A stretch of 64,000 nt of DNA from Halonotius roseus (lineage in GTDB: Archaea > Halobacteriota > Halobacteria > Halobacteriales > Haloferacaceae), in contig NZ_SESI01000003.1 in assembly GCF_006861655.1 (NCBI RefSeq), positions 248,001 through 312,000 on the forward strand, written 5' to 3'. Made by a program: the position numbers and the translations under genes. The first letter of the stretch is position 1. Each line of letters begins with the position of its first letter. The notes below the pieces were generated by a model, which saw only the letters and a program-made list of their open reading frames with translations, did no database searches and was not told the origin of the DNA. Positions 26,230 to 35,755 of this stretch are shown piece after piece.

Positions 26230-29200
26230 ATGACCGGGCAGGATACAACGGGCAAGACAGCGGGGAGGCTCGCGGTACTCGGGTATCCGGGCGACAGCGA
26301 CGGCGACGTGTTCGACCGACTCCGCGCGGAGTCGACCGTCGATCTCACGGTCGTTGCCGGCTCCGATCCAGCGGAACTGGGTGCGGCCGCGGCGTCGACC
26401 GCCGTCGACTGCATCCTTATCCCGTATGATCCCTCGATGCCCGAGGAGATCACCGCCGGCTGCAAGCAGGCGGCCGCCGACAGAGGGGTGCCCTGTGTGG
26501 CCTACTGTGAGTCGGCGAGCGCGCTGTCGGCGGCCCGAGAGCAGGGCGTCGCCGACGCGCATCTCCGCCACGACGACAGCGCGGCCGACACGGTCGCCCT
26601 GCTGGATCGACTCCGGGCGGTCGGCACAGCCGACGCAGAACGCGACACAGCACCCACGGCAGCAGCCGCTGACACGGCAACAGCGACCGACGACACAACA
26701 GCGGCGACCGACGAGACAGCCATCACGACGGCGGCGGGCGACCTCGGCCCGTTTGCCGCACTCCACCGAACGCTGACCGAGACCAGCGGCACCTTCGAGG
26801 AGCGCGTCACGGCCATGCTCGATGTCGGCCAGGCGTACCTCGGGATGGATGCCGGCATCGTCGCCTCGGTGAGCGACGACAGCTACCGTGTCGAGATCAT
26901 CGACAGCGACGACGAGCTGCTCGGCTCGGTGCCGGCCGGGGCATCGTTCCCGCTGTCTGAGACCTACTGCGACCGAACACTTGATCAGGGATCGACCTAC
27001 CGGATCGACAACGTCCACACCGACGCGCCGGAGCTCACCGAGCTGGCGGCCGCCGAAACCTACGGCAGCGTCCAGTATATCGGCACCCCGATCCGGATCG
27101 ACGGCGCGACCTACGGAACGCTGTGTTTCCACGGCACCGACACCGACGGCCCGTCGCTGACCGACGAGGATCAGCTGCTCGTGGAGTTTATGGCCCAGCT
27201 GGTGACCTACGAGCTCCAACACCACCTGCAAAAAGAGGAGCTTCGGGCGACACAAAACGAGCTCAGAGCGGTGTTCAGCCGGGTCGACGACGCCTTCTTC
27301 GCGCTCGATGACGACTGGCGGTTCGTCTACGTCAACGATCGGGCGGAATCGCTGCTCGGGATCGACGCCGAGGAGGTTGTCGGCGAGATCATCTGGGACG
27401 CCTTCCCGGCGGCCAAAGACACCATCTTCGAGGAGCGATACACCCACGCCGTCGACAGCCAGGAGTCGGTCTCCTTCGAGGCCCCCTTCGCGCCGCTGGA
27501 TGCGTGGTTCGAGGTCACCGCCTACCCCGACGAGGAGGGGCTGTCGGTGTATTTCCGAGATGTAAGCGAGCGCAAACAGCGGCGCGACGAGCTCGAACGC
27601 TACGAGCAGATCCTCGATACCGTCTCCGATGGCGTCTACGCGCTCAACGAGGACGAACAGTTCACCTATGTCAATGACGGGCTCGCCGAGCTTACCGGCT
27701 ACGACCGCGAGGGGCTGATCGGCTCCCACATCGGGCTGTTCAAAAGCGAATCGACCATCGAGACCGCCCGCGAGGCTGTCACCGCAGCGTTCCACGAGGA
27801 ACGAACCGGCAACGGCGACGGCGAGACCCAGATCGATCTCACCGTCGAGACCGCCGACGGGCGGGAGATACCGTGTCAGGATCATATCGCGCTGTTACCC
27901 TTCGAGGAGGAGTTCCGCGGCAGCGTCGGGACGATCCGGGATATCAGCGACCAGGTCGAACGCGAGGCGACGCTCAACGAGCTGCTAACCAGAACCCGGG
28001 AGCTGATGGTCGCCGAGACGCCGACGGCGGTCGCCGAAACGGTCGTCGAAACGGTGACCGAGGCACTCGGCTTCGATCGAGCGATGGTTCGGTGGTACGA
28101 CGAGGAGACCGACCGACTGGTGCCGGCGGCCACATCCGAGACGGTGACCGCCGAGGTCGGGCCGCGCGAGCCGATCGCGCCCGGCGAGGGGCTGGTCGGG
28201 GAGGCGTTTGCGACCGGCGAGGCCATCGTCTGTGAGCCGGTCGGCGAGGGCACCGACGTTGGCGAGGCGGCAACGCTGTCTGCGGTGCCGATCGGTGAGA
28301 CGGCCGTTCTCGTCGTCGGCGTCCCGGATCCCGAGGAGTGTTCCCAGCAGACGCGGCAGCTGATCCAGCTGGTGACGACCAACGCCGAGGCCGCCTTCGC
28401 CCGTACCGCCCGCGAACAGAGCCTGCGTCGCTACGAGTCGATCGTCGAAACCGTCCGGGAGATGCTGTGTGTCATCGACGCCGACGGCCGGTTTAAGCTG
28501 CTGACCGAGCCGCTGGCCGACCGGCTCGGCAGGAGCCGCGCGGGCCTGCTCGGCGAGGCCGCCATCGAGTTCGTTGCCGCCGAGGATCAACAGCGTGTCA
28601 CCGACGCATTCCGGGAGCTCGGCGACGACGAAACGATCACCATCGACACAACGTTGATGCCAACCGACGGCGAGTCGCTCCCGGTAACGATCGAGGCCGC
28701 CCGGCTCACCCAGGCCGGCGGGGCCGGCGAGGTCATCATCTCGATCCACGACCGCTCTGAGCTGCTGTCGGCCAAGCGGACTGCCGCCGCCGAGCGCGAG
28801 CGGTTCAGCTACCTGTTCGATAATCTCACCGATCCGATCAACGAGATCGATATCGGAACCCGGGAGCCGAGAGTCGAGACCGTCAACGGCGCGTTCCAGC
28901 GGCTGTTCGGCGAGCCAACGGTCGAGGGGTCGATCCCGGACAGCGAGGAGCCACGGCCGCTGGCGATCGACGCCGACCGGATCGTCGACACCGACACGCC
29001 AGGGCAACGCCAGGAGGGTGACCGGGAGCTCAAGCTACGAACCGAAAACGGGATCCGATACTTCCTCTTCCGGCAGGTGCCCTACGAGCTCAACGAGGAT
29101 CGCCGCCGCTTCGAGCTGTACACCGACATCACGACGCTCAAACAGCGGGAGCTCCAGCTGCAGGTGCTCCACCGCCTCCTGCGACACAACCTCCGAAACG

Positions 29201-29880
29201 ATCTCAACGTGATCTCCGGCTTCGCCGAGATCCTCGCGGCCGAGCTTGAGGGTGATCGACACCGCGATTTCGCCGAGCGGATCGTCGCAAACACGAGCGA
29301 GCTGATCGAACTCAGCGAGACCGCAAAAACGATCGAGGATGTTGGGGGCCAGCGGTCACTCGATCGCACCGCGATCGAGCTGGGTGAGCTCCTGAAGCCA
29401 ACAGTCAGGAGCTACCAGACCGACCATCCCGAGGCGACGGTCACGCTGTCGGCGTCAACACCAGTCATAGTGGGAGCGGGCGACCATCTTGCGACCGCCG
29501 TCGGCGAGCTGATCGAAAACGGGATCGAACACAACCCCTCAACACCCCCGACGGTGGAGATCAGCGTGGCCGCCGACGGAGAGACCGCCTCGATCACCGT
29601 CAGCGACAACGGGGCCGGCGTGCCGGCCGAGGAGTGGGCGATCGTCACCGGCGACTCCGAGATCTCACAGCTGGAACACGGCAGCGGGCTCGGGCTGTGG
29701 CTCGTCCGCTGGGTTATCGAAGGCTACGGCGGGACGCTCGATCGGCGGATCGACGGCGACGGCGCGAGTGTCGTGATCGAGCTCCCGATCGTCAGCGATG
29801 AACACGAAGCCGCTGTCGCCGATGCGGATGGCGACGCTGACGATGCGATCGCTGTCGACGGTGAGGAACGATCGGAGTAA
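26230..29880 (+). CDS. Large soluble multi-PAS/GAF sensor histidine kinase
   Basis: A 1216-aa cytoplasmic kinase. The N-terminus (residues 10-125) resembles a receiver domain but lacks a clear set of phosphorylation residues. An Ala/Thr-rich linker (130-165), a GAF domain (about 175-330), two PAS domains (about 340-575; the second has FTYVNDGLAELTGYDREGL), a second GAF (about 580-735) and two more PAS-like units (735-975) follow. The H-box is LLRHNLRNDLNVI (about 985), and the ATPase domain has ENGIEHNP, DNGAGVP and GSGLGLWLV. TTTTAACTA near 26194 is a plausible TATA box for a leaderless ATG at 26230. The ligand is unknown. Confidence 0.93.
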   Translation: MTGQDTTGKTAGRLAVLGYPGDSDGDVFDRLRAESTVDLTVVAGSDPAELGAAAASTAVDCILIPYDPSMPEEITAGCKQAAADRGVPCVAYCESASALSAAREQGVADAHLRHDDSAADTVALLDRLRAVGTADAERDTAPTAAAADTATATDDTTAATDETAITTAAGDLGPFAALHRTLTETSGTFEERVTAMLDVGQAYLGMDAGIVASVSDDSYRVEIIDSDDELLGSVPAGASFPLSETYCDRTLDQGSTYRIDNVHTDAPELTELAAAETYGSVQYIGTPIRIDGATYGTLCFHGTDTDGPSLTDEDQLLVEFMAQLVTYELQHHLQKEELRATQNELRAVFSRVDDAFFALDDDWRFVYVNDRAESLLGIDAEEVVGEIIWDAFPAAKDTIFEERYTHAVDSQESVSFEAPFAPLDAWFEVTAYPDEEGLSVYFRDVSERKQRRDELERYEQILDTVSDGVYALNEDEQFTYVNDGLAELTGYDREGLIGSHIGLFKSESTIETAREAVTAAFHEERTGNGDGETQIDLTVETADGREIPCQDHIALLPFEEEFRGSVGTIRDISDQVEREATLNELLTRTRELMVAETPTAVAETVVETVTEALGFDRAMVRWYDEETDRLVPAATSETVTAEVGPREPIAPGEGLVGEAFATGEAIVCEPVGEGTDVGEAATLSAVPIGETAVLVVGVPDPEECSQQTRQLIQLVTTNAEAAFARTAREQSLRRYESIVETVREMLCVIDADGRFKLLTEPLADRLGRSRAGLLGEAAIEFVAAEDQQRVTDAFRELGDDETITIDTTLMPTDGESLPVTIEAARLTQAGGAGEVIISIHDRSELLSAKRTAAAERERFSYLFDNLTDPINEIDIGTREPRVETVNGAFQRLFGEPTVEGSIPDSEEPRPLAIDADRIVDTDTPGQRQEGDRELKLRTENGIRYFLFRQVPYELNEDRRRFELYTDITTLKQRELQLQVLHRLLRHNLRNDLNVISGFAEILAAELEGDRHRDFAERIVANTSELIELSETAKTIEDVGGQRSLDRTAIELGELLKPTVRSYQTDHPEATVTLSASTPVIVGAGDHLATAVGELIENGIEHNPSTPPTVEISVAADGETASITVSDNGAGVPAEEWAIVTGDSEISQLEHGSGLGLWLVRWVIEGYGGTLDRRIDGDGASVVIELPIVSDEHEAAVADADGDADDAIAVDGEERSE

Positions 29881-29909
29881 CAGCAGCGAAGGGTAGAGAA
29901 CCGGCGGCG

Positions 29910-31253
29910 TTACTCGGTTAGCTGAATGATGTTGCCGTTCCGGCTGAGATGCATGTCGCGGCCGACCTCGTAGCCGAAGGCGTTGGCCGTGTTGACGTAG
30001 CCCGACAGCCCTTTGAGATCCTGGTGGGCCGGGATCAGCTGCTGTGGCTGGAGTGCCTCAAGCATCTGGTAGTGGCCCTCCTGGCTCAGGTGGCCCGACA
30101 CGTGGATATCGTCGTAGATGCGCGCGCCCTGCATTTTCAGGAGGCGTTCGGATTGGTAGCGGTTACCCTCGTTTGTCGGCTCGGGGATGATCCCCGCCGA
30201 GAAGATCACCTTGTCGCCGTTGTTGAAGTCATAGTTGGTCTCGCCGCGGCCCATCCGGGTGAGCAGCGCGCGCGGCTCGCCCTGGTGGCCCGTCACGATC
30301 GGCAGGAAGTTCTCTTTGCCGTCCTCCATGATCCGTTCGAGACTTTGGTCGATGGCGCGCCGATGACCGTACATCTCGATCTCGTCGGGCAGGTCGACAT
30401 CAAGGTTGGTCGCCGTGCCGGTGTATTTCTCCATCGAGCGACCCAGCAGGATCGGCTTGCGGCCGATCTCTTGGGCGAACTCAAGCAGGCTCGACACGCG
30501 GGCAATATGGCTCGCAAACGTCGTCGCCACCATCCCGCCGTCGTAATCTTCGAGGCTCAGCATCGTGTCGTGGAGCTCCTTTCGGGCGACCGACTCCGAG
30601 GGCGTGCGGCCCTTCTGGTTGGCGTTCGTACAGTCCTCGATATAACAGAGGACGCCGTCGTCCTCACGGCCGATCTCGCGGAACCGTTTCATGTCGATGG
30701 GGTCGCCGAGAACGGGGTCGTGATCGAGGCGTTTGTCCAGCCCGTAAACGATCGCGCCCTCCGGGGTGTGGAGTACCGGGTTGATCGCGTCGATCGTCGA
30801 GTGGGTGACGTTGACGAACTCCATCTGCACCCGGTCGCTGATCCGCATCTGCTCGCCGGAGTTCATCACCTGGAGGTCGATGTCGACATCGAACTTGTCC
30901 TCGTCGGCGATCTGGTCGCGGACGAGTTCGATGGTAAACGGCGTGGCGACGACCGGCGCGTCGTAGCGGTGGGCGAGCTTCGGGATCGCACCGATGTGGT
31001 CGAGGTGGCCGTGGGTCGGGACGATGGCCGTGACCTCGCCGTCAAGCTCGCTCATGATCCGGTCGTCGGGGATCGCGCCCATATCGATCAGATCCAGACT
31101 GTGCATCGTCTCGGTCTGGACGTTGTCGTGAATCAGTACCTGCGAGAGGTTGAGGCCCATATCGAAGACGACGATCTCGTCGTCCATCCGAACGGCCGTC
31201 ATCTGTCGTCCAACCTCTTCGTAGCCGCCAACGGTTGCGATTTCGATTTCCAT
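29910..31253 (-). CDS. rnj: Ribonuclease J
   Basis: A 447-aa archaeal RNase J, a beta-CASP metallo-beta-lactamase nuclease with 5'-3' exonuclease activity on RNA. The metal site [12 protein letters not shown] (near residue 90), [10 protein letters not shown], the beta-CASP region [11 protein letters not shown] and the late [11 protein letters not shown] are all present. ATG 31253 gives the conserved start [20 protein letters not shown]-like ATTTATAT on this strand at 31411-31418 would give an RNA leader of about 130 bases. Confidence 0.95.
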   Translation of the reverse strand: MEIEIATVGGYEEVGRQMTAVRMDDEIVVFDMGLNLSQVLIHDNVQTETMHSLDLIDMGAIPDDRIMSELDGEVTAIVPTHGHLDHIGAIPKLAHRYDAPVVATPFTIELVRDQIADEDKFDVDIDLQVMNSGEQMRISDRVQMEFVNVTHSTIDAINPVLHTPEGAIVYGLDKRLDHDPVLGDPIDMKRFREIGREDDGVLCYIEDCTNANQKGRTPSESVARKELHDTMLSLEDYDGGMVATTFASHIARVSSLLEFAQEIGRKPILLGRSMEKYTGTATNLDVDLPDEIEMYGHRRAIDQSLERIMEDGKENFLPIVTGHQGEPRALLTRMGRGETNYDFNNGDKVIFSAGIIPEPTNEGNRYQSERLLKMQGARIYDDIHVSGHLSQEGHYQMLEALQPQQLIPAHQDLKGLSGYVNTANAFGYEVGRDMHLSRNGNIIQLTE

Positions 31254-31536
31254 AGGTAGTCCAAACAAGAGCCGTTCCGCCGGTGGCGCGGGCGACGCCC
31301 GGCCGTGTCGAACCAGCGGCAACCGTCCGCACCGCAGGGGGAGACAGCCGAAGCGAACGCACCGACGCACGGGGAACAGCGCGTTGGTTATCAAAATAGC
31401 TGGGCCCGAGATATAAATAGCCGATGACTTGTCGCCGGCGGCAGGCCCGTCGGTGACCGCCAAAGCTACATACGCTGTTGCCTGGATGGTTAGCTATGAC
31501 ACGCAGAGATGACGCCGATCGGCGGGTGGGGCCGCC
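31254..31536. other. Divergent promoter and leader region of rnj and thiR
   Basis: This 283-base region holds the 5' leader of RNase J and the promoter of the ThiN regulator. ATATAAAT at 31411-31418 reads as a TATA box on both strands. A second plus-strand candidate CTACATAC lies near 31466. No gene other than the possible 14-codon leader ORF at 31496 is visible. Confidence 0.5.
31411..31418. promoter_or_regulatory. Bidirectional TATA-like element between rnj and thiR
   Basis: GAG-ATATAAAT-AG is a good haloarchaeal TATA box, and its complement ATTTATAT is equally good. The minus strand would give the rnj leader; the plus strand would start near 31443. Confidence 0.4.
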
Positions 31537-31540
31537 GTGA
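31496..31540 (+). other. Possible 14-codon leader ORF ahead of thiR
   Basis: ATG 31496 opens MTRRDDADRRVGPP and stops at TGA 31538-31540, which overlaps the GTG start of thiR as GTGA. CTACATAC near 31466 is spaced for a transcript starting at this ATG. It could couple or attenuate translation of the regulator. It could also be chance. Confidence 0.3.
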
Positions 31541-32469
31541 CGCTACAGCTGCCGGGCGAGATCGTCGTCGAGCGGTTCCTGCCGACCGCCCGCGCGATGT
31601 TAGCGAAGGAGCTCGCCGCCGAGGGCTGTTCCCAGCAGACGATCGCCGACATGCTCGGCCTCTCGCAGGCCGCCGTCAGCAAGTATCTCAGCGGCGAGCA
31701 GTCCGGCGACCCGCGGTTCGCCGACAACGCCGAGATGCAGGCGACCATCGAGTATATCGCCAGCGGGTTCGCCGACGGCAGCGTCGACGAGTACGAGGCC
31801 CTCGCCGAGCTGCTCGAACTCATTGAGTCCTTCGAGGATCGTGGCCCGATCTGTGCGGTTCACGAAGAGGAGATGCCAGCCCTCCAGGGGATGGGCTGTG
31901 ACCTCTGTGTGCGCGGCCAGGATCCCCGCGTCGAGACCGAACGCGAGGTGTTACGGAACGTCCGGGGAGCCGTACGAACGTTTGCCAACACGGGCGCGGT
32001 CGTCGACCACATCCCAAATGTCGGCACCAACATCGCCATGGCGATGCCCGACGCCGAGGGCGTGACCGACGTGGCGGCCGTGCCGGGCCGGATCCACGCT
32101 ATGGGTGGGCAGGCGAACGTCCCAGCCGACCCGGAGTTTGGCGCGTCCGAACACGTTGCTACGGCTGTGTTGGCGATGGGCGCAGTCGCCCCCGAGCGAC
32201 GAGGCGCGCTCAACCTCAAAACAAGTGACGCGCTGTTGGACGCCCTCACCGACTACGGGCTGGCGACAGCCGAGTTTGAGGCCGGCTACGAGGATCGATA
32301 CCAGCGACTCACCGATCTGTTGGCGACAACCGAGCCGACCCCAGAGGTGCTCTATCACGAGGGGGCCTTCGGGGTCGAGCCGATCACCTACGTCTTCGGC
32401 GACGACGCGGCCGACGCGGTGACAACGCTGTGCGAGGCGGTGGCAGCGACGGGCGACGAGTCGCGCTGA
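31537..32469 (+). CDS. thiR: HTH-ThiN thiamine-responsive regulator (ThiR)
   Basis: A 310-aa fusion of a helix-turn-helix (residues about 15-55, CSQQTIADMLGLSQAAVSKY) with a middle segment containing two Cys residues (GMGCDLC) and a C-terminal ThiN domain (about 135-305; NTGAVVDHIPNVGTNIAMA and FGASEHVATAVLAMG). ThiN is the archaeal thiamine-phosphate synthase fold; fused to HTH it acts as the ThiR repressor of thiamine genes in archaea. The frame is closed by a TGA at 31510, so GTG 31537 is the first usable start. Its targets are not in this window. Confidence 0.88.
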   Translation: MTLQLPGEIVVERFLPTARAMLAKELAAEGCSQQTIADMLGLSQAAVSKYLSGEQSGDPRFADNAEMQATIEYIASGFADGSVDEYEALAELLELIESFEDRGPICAVHEEEMPALQGMGCDLCVRGQDPRVETEREVLRNVRGAVRTFANTGAVVDHIPNVGTNIAMAMPDAEGVTDVAAVPGRIHAMGGQANVPADPEFGASEHVATAVLAMGAVAPERRGALNLKTSDALLDALTDYGLATAEFEAGYEDRYQRLTDLLATTEPTPEVLYHEGAFGVEPITYVFGDDAADAVTTLCEAVAATGDESR

Positions 32470-32530
32470 TGACCCCCGATTCGTCGGGGTGAGCGGAGTC
32501 TTTATTTTCGCGGCCGTGACTAATACTGGC

Positions 32531-32794
32531 ATGGACAGTGAGCCCGCCGATCCAGACGATCCGTCCGACGAACCGCTGACCGAACTCGTCAACTACCTCA
32601 CGCCGCGGCGGGACAACGAGATGATCGCCACCTACCAGAACACGACCGCCATCGCCTGTCCCGTCTGTGAGGAACCCTTCGATTACCTCATCGCCTCAAA
32701 AGACGCCGAAAGCAGCCTCTCGCTGGATGAGGTGATGGATCTCTGTGTCTCCGTCAGCGACGACGATCGGGCGTTCCTTTTTACCCACGAGTAG
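32531..32794 (+). CDS. Small haloarchaeal protein with CPVC motif
   Basis: An 87-aa acidic protein (MDSEPADPDDPSDEPLTELV) with ACPVCEEPFDYLI at about residue 45 and a C-terminus FLFTHE. The single CxxC could be half of a zinc site in a dimer. ATG 32531 lies behind the AT-rich GTGACTAATACTGG. I have no firm function. It abuts the convergent regulator gene without a gap. Confidence 0.75.
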   Translation: MDSEPADPDDPSDEPLTELVNYLTPRRDNEMIATYQNTTAIACPVCEEPFDYLIASKDAESSLSLDEVMDLCVSVSDDDRAFLFTHE

Positions 32795-33304
32795 TCAGCC
32801 GACCAGGGCGTCGTCGACAAACCGTTCGAACCGATCGACAAACCGATTCGGGAGCGACGGCGACACCGTCCGAGCAAGGTCGGCAAGTCGCTCCGGGCGG
32901 CGCGGGGTGACTCGAACCTCGCCGTCGACGGTCTCGGTGTTGATCAGGTCGGCGTCGGCCAGATTCGAGAGATGCCACGAGAGCGTGCTGCGAGCGATGC
33001 CGATCTCGTCGGTGAGTGCCGGGGCGGATTGCGTGCCGGTTTCCAGCAGTGTCAACAGGATCTCGCGGGCGGTCTCCCGGCGCAGCAGTGCGAGGGCACG
33101 TTGCTCCCAGGGTTCGAAGCCGGCGGGGTAGTAATGGGTGCGTCCCACAAGCGACCGAGAGTCGATCACGTCATCGTGTATCAGCCGGCGAAGGTGATAC
33201 TGCGTCTGTCCGGTTGCGATATCGAGGGCCCGGCCGATCTCGTTGAAGTGGACGCCGGGGTGCTCGGTGACGTGGGTTTTGATCTGCTCCCGCGTGGTTG
33301 TCAT
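32795..33304 (-). CDS. Two-domain winged-helix transcriptional regulator
   Basis: A 169-aa protein with two winged-helix units: residues 1-65 (TREQIKTHVTEHPGVHFNEIGRALDI...TQYHLRRLIHDDVI) and 75-140 (ILLTLLETGTQSAPALTDEIGIARSTLSWHLSNLADADLI). Such ArsR/MarR-like double domains are common in haloarchaea, often next to a membrane protein as here. It is divergent from the 125-aa membrane protein at 33455, with 150 bases between the starts, and may control it. Confidence 0.9.
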   Translation of the reverse strand: MTTTREQIKTHVTEHPGVHFNEIGRALDIATGQTQYHLRRLIHDDVIDSRSLVGRTHYYPAGFEPWEQRALALLRRETAREILLTLLETGTQSAPALTDEIGIARSTLSWHLSNLADADLINTETVDGEVRVTPRRPERLADLARTVSPSLPNRFVDRFERFVDDALVG

Positions 33305-33454
33305 GGCTGTGTTCGCCTCACAACACCCTATTTGACACGACTACAAGTATACCAGATCGCTTCCCACTGAGTGAGAACAGGGCGGGTGAGCACGCATCGG
33401 AGTTTCATGATCCAGCCACAACCGATTTGAACGCGGCGAGGGTACGATCCGCTA

Positions 33455-33832
33455 ATGGGCTGGATACCGGTGGGTGTGCCGCCTTCGTCGGGGTCGTCGG
33501 TGTCGTCGGTACCGCCGTTGCATATCGCTGGCAGCGAGGGGCCGCTGTCGTGGCTGTTGCTCGCCGCCGCGGGGGTGACGACCGTGCTGTTTGGGCTGAG
33601 TCTGGTGGTCACGTACCGTCGCCGGAGCCGCCGACATCTGCTCGTGAGCGCGACCCTGGCGGCGTTGCTCTCCCGGTCAGTCGTCGGCCTGCTGACTGTT
33701 CGCTGGCTGCTGTCGGCCGGCAGCCACCACCTACTCGAACACGGCCTCGACGCGGTGATCGCGATCCTGCTGTTGGCAGCAGTGTACGACAGCACGACAA
33801 CGACGTGCGCGGAGCGGCGACCAAACACCTAA
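33455..33832 (+). CDS. Small membrane protein beside the winged-helix regulator
   Basis: A 125-aa protein with a Ser/Pro-rich N-terminus and three hydrophobic helices (about 32-50, 62-85, 95-112). No catalytic motif is visible. Pairs of this kind with a divergent double winged-helix gene recur in haloarchaea, so the two are probably functionally linked. It ends 24 bases ahead of the ligase gene. Confidence 0.75.
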   Translation: MGWIPVGVPPSSGSSVSSVPPLHIAGSEGPLSWLLLAAAGVTTVLFGLSLVVTYRRRSRRHLLVSATLAALLSRSVVGLLTVRWLLSAGSHHLLEHGLDAVIAILLLAAVYDSTTTTCAERRPNT

Positions 33833-33856
33833 CAGGGGAGCCACGAACCACCGAGT

Positions 33857-35404
33857 ATGGACGACCGGGCGACGGTTCGACGCGCACTCGCCGCCGACAC
33901 CCGCGAGACGTTCGACCGTCGGGTGGCCGAGCAGGCGGCCGCGCTCCGGACGGCGATCCGCGATGGCGACTTCGACGGCGCGGGGTTTGCGGTCGGCCTT
34001 GAGGTGGAGTGTTACGCCGTCGATGGTGCGGGGCGACTGACAACGCTGCCCGACACGCTGTTTGGGGCTCCGGGTCGCACCCGCGAGATCGGCCGACACA
34101 ACGTCGAACTCAACAGCACGCCACACCCCTTCGATCCTGAGGGCGTCGCCGCACAGGCCACCGAACTGCAAACAGCCGTCGATGACCTCCGAGCCGAGGC
34201 GGCCGCCGTCGACGCCGACTGTCGAATCATCACCGACGGGATGTGGACGATCCCACCGAACGAAGGGAGTCAGGCGTATCTCGGCGCGATCACCGAGGCC
34301 GAGGGGATCATCGTCGCCGACAACATGCAGCCGAAGCCGCGATACCACGCCATCGACAACGCGCTCGTCGACCACGCCGATGGCTCGATCCCGCTGGCCG
34401 TCCCCGGCACGGACGCATCGTTTCCGACGATCCTCGTCGAGTCGCTGACGACCTCGATCCAGCCACATCTCCAGATCACTGAGGCGTCGGCGTTTCCGAC
34501 GTATTTCAACGCTGCTATCCGGACGCTCGGGCCGGTGTTGGCGTTGGCGACGAACTCGCCGTTCCTGCCGGGGGATCTCTACGATCTCGATGCCGACGGC
34601 GTGATCAACGATCCCGAGCGACTGGTCGAAGCGACGCCACACGAGCTCCGGGTACCGGTCTTCGAGGCCACTGTCAACAGTGCCGGCTACCCAAAGGCCG
34701 GCTGTCCCGCGGATATCGACGCGGCAACCGACATCATCGACCGCGTTGTCGACGACTGGACGTGCGGGCCGTTTCTCCAGGAATGGGAGGCCAACGGCGA
34801 CGACGAGGGCGATCCCTACTGGGAGTTCCGCCACAAGTACGGCACCTACTGGCGGTGGGTGCGGGGGATCGTCGGCGGCGACGCCAGCGGTGAGGACGAA
34901 CCCGATCTCACAACGGCGGGCGCGCTCCGTATCGAGTACCGCCCGCTGCCGACCCAGCCAACCGTCGACGACATCCTCGCGCTCCACTGGCTGGTCGTCG
35001 GCCTGCTGCGGGGAATCGTCGCCGCCGATCACCCGCTGACGGAACTGCCATGGGCCGACGCCCGCGAAAGCTTCTACAACGCCGTCGACAACGGCCTCGA
35101 CGCCGAGTTGCATTGGGTGACTGCTGACGGCGAGGCGACGACCGACCACGACGCCATCTACGAGGAGGTGTTCGACCTCGCCGAGCGCGGCCTCCGCGAG
35201 CAGGGGTTGAGCGAGGGCGACGCGACCGACCGGATCGCGCCGATCCGGGCGCGCTGGGATCAGGAAACGACACCAAGTCAGTGGAAGAAAGCGCGTGTCC
35301 GCGAGGAGCTTGCTGACGGCGAGTCGTTGACGACGGCCATCGGATCGATGCAGCGCGACTACTACGAATTGAGTCAGAAGCGCGATTCGTTCGCTGAGTG
35401 GTAG
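33857..35404 (+). CDS. GCS2 (glutamate-cysteine ligase) family protein
   Basis: A 515-aa carboxylate-amine ligase. FAVGLEVECYAVD near residue 40 is the GxExE metal/ATP motif of glutamate-cysteine ligases. ELNSTPHPFD, HLQITEASAFPTYFNA and LALATNSPFLPG are further family segments. Haloarchaea make gamma-glutamylcysteine as their main small thiol, but this protein is longer than a typical archaeal GshA, so another amino acceptor is possible. ATG 33857. No partner gene is evident. Confidence 0.83.
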   Translation: MDDRATVRRALAADTRETFDRRVAEQAAALRTAIRDGDFDGAGFAVGLEVECYAVDGAGRLTTLPDTLFGAPGRTREIGRHNVELNSTPHPFDPEGVAAQATELQTAVDDLRAEAAAVDADCRIITDGMWTIPPNEGSQAYLGAITEAEGIIVADNMQPKPRYHAIDNALVDHADGSIPLAVPGTDASFPTILVESLTTSIQPHLQITEASAFPTYFNAAIRTLGPVLALATNSPFLPGDLYDLDADGVINDPERLVEATPHELRVPVFEATVNSAGYPKAGCPADIDAATDIIDRVVDDWTCGPFLQEWEANGDDEGDPYWEFRHKYGTYWRWVRGIVGGDASGEDEPDLTTAGALRIEYRPLPTQPTVDDILALHWLVVGLLRGIVAADHPLTELPWADARESFYNAVDNGLDAELHWVTADGEATTDHDAIYEEVFDLAERGLREQGLSEGDATDRIAPIRARWDQETTPSQWKKARVREELADGESLTTAIGSMQRDYYELSQKRDSFAEW

Positions 35405-35472
35405 TTTGACGCGTACAGCCCGGGGAACGCCCCGCCCAAACGATTTTGGTAAGACGCACGTATTACTCACGT

Positions 35473-35748
35473 ATGTCCGAAGCAGCTACTGATGAGGACG
35501 ACGAGGTCGTCACGGTGAACTTCAAGACGACACAGTCGTTTCTCGATACGATAGACGAGACGTGGCAGGGACGCGGCTTCAACAGCCGCAGCGAATTCAT
35601 TCGCTACACGCTGCGGGACGCTGCGGAGAATCCCACCTTCGATCGCGACGAGTTGATCGCGCTGCTACAAGCCGAGGTCGATATCGACGACGGACGGACG
35701 ATGGACGCCGAAACCGCCCGCGAGCAGTTCGGCAGCGAAAACACCTGA
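35473..35748 (+). CDS. CopG-type ribbon-helix-helix regulator
   Basis: A 91-aa protein: acidic start, strand TVNFKTTQSFLDTIDETW, then FNSRSEFIRYTLRDAAENP, the ribbon-helix-helix pattern. The C-terminal part DELIALLQAEVDIDD is helical. TATTACTCAC just ahead of ATG 35473 is AT-rich. It runs convergently to ilvD with seven bases between them, so no operon partner is evident. Confidence 0.88.
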   Translation: MSEAATDEDDEVVTVNFKTTQSFLDTIDETWQGRGFNSRSEFIRYTLRDAAENPTFDRDELIALLQAEVDIDDGRTMDAETAREQFGSENT

Positions 35749-35755
35749 TCGGCTC

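Noticed and set aside
26194..27885. 563-aa minus-strand frame opposite the large kinase
   Set aside because: High-GC antisense frame with no domain pattern. The plus-strand kinase has clear GAF, PAS and ATPase motifs.
33731..35470. 579-aa minus-strand frame opposite the GCS2-family gene
   Set aside because: Valine/glycine/arginine-rich antisense translation; the plus strand carries the GCS2 motifs.
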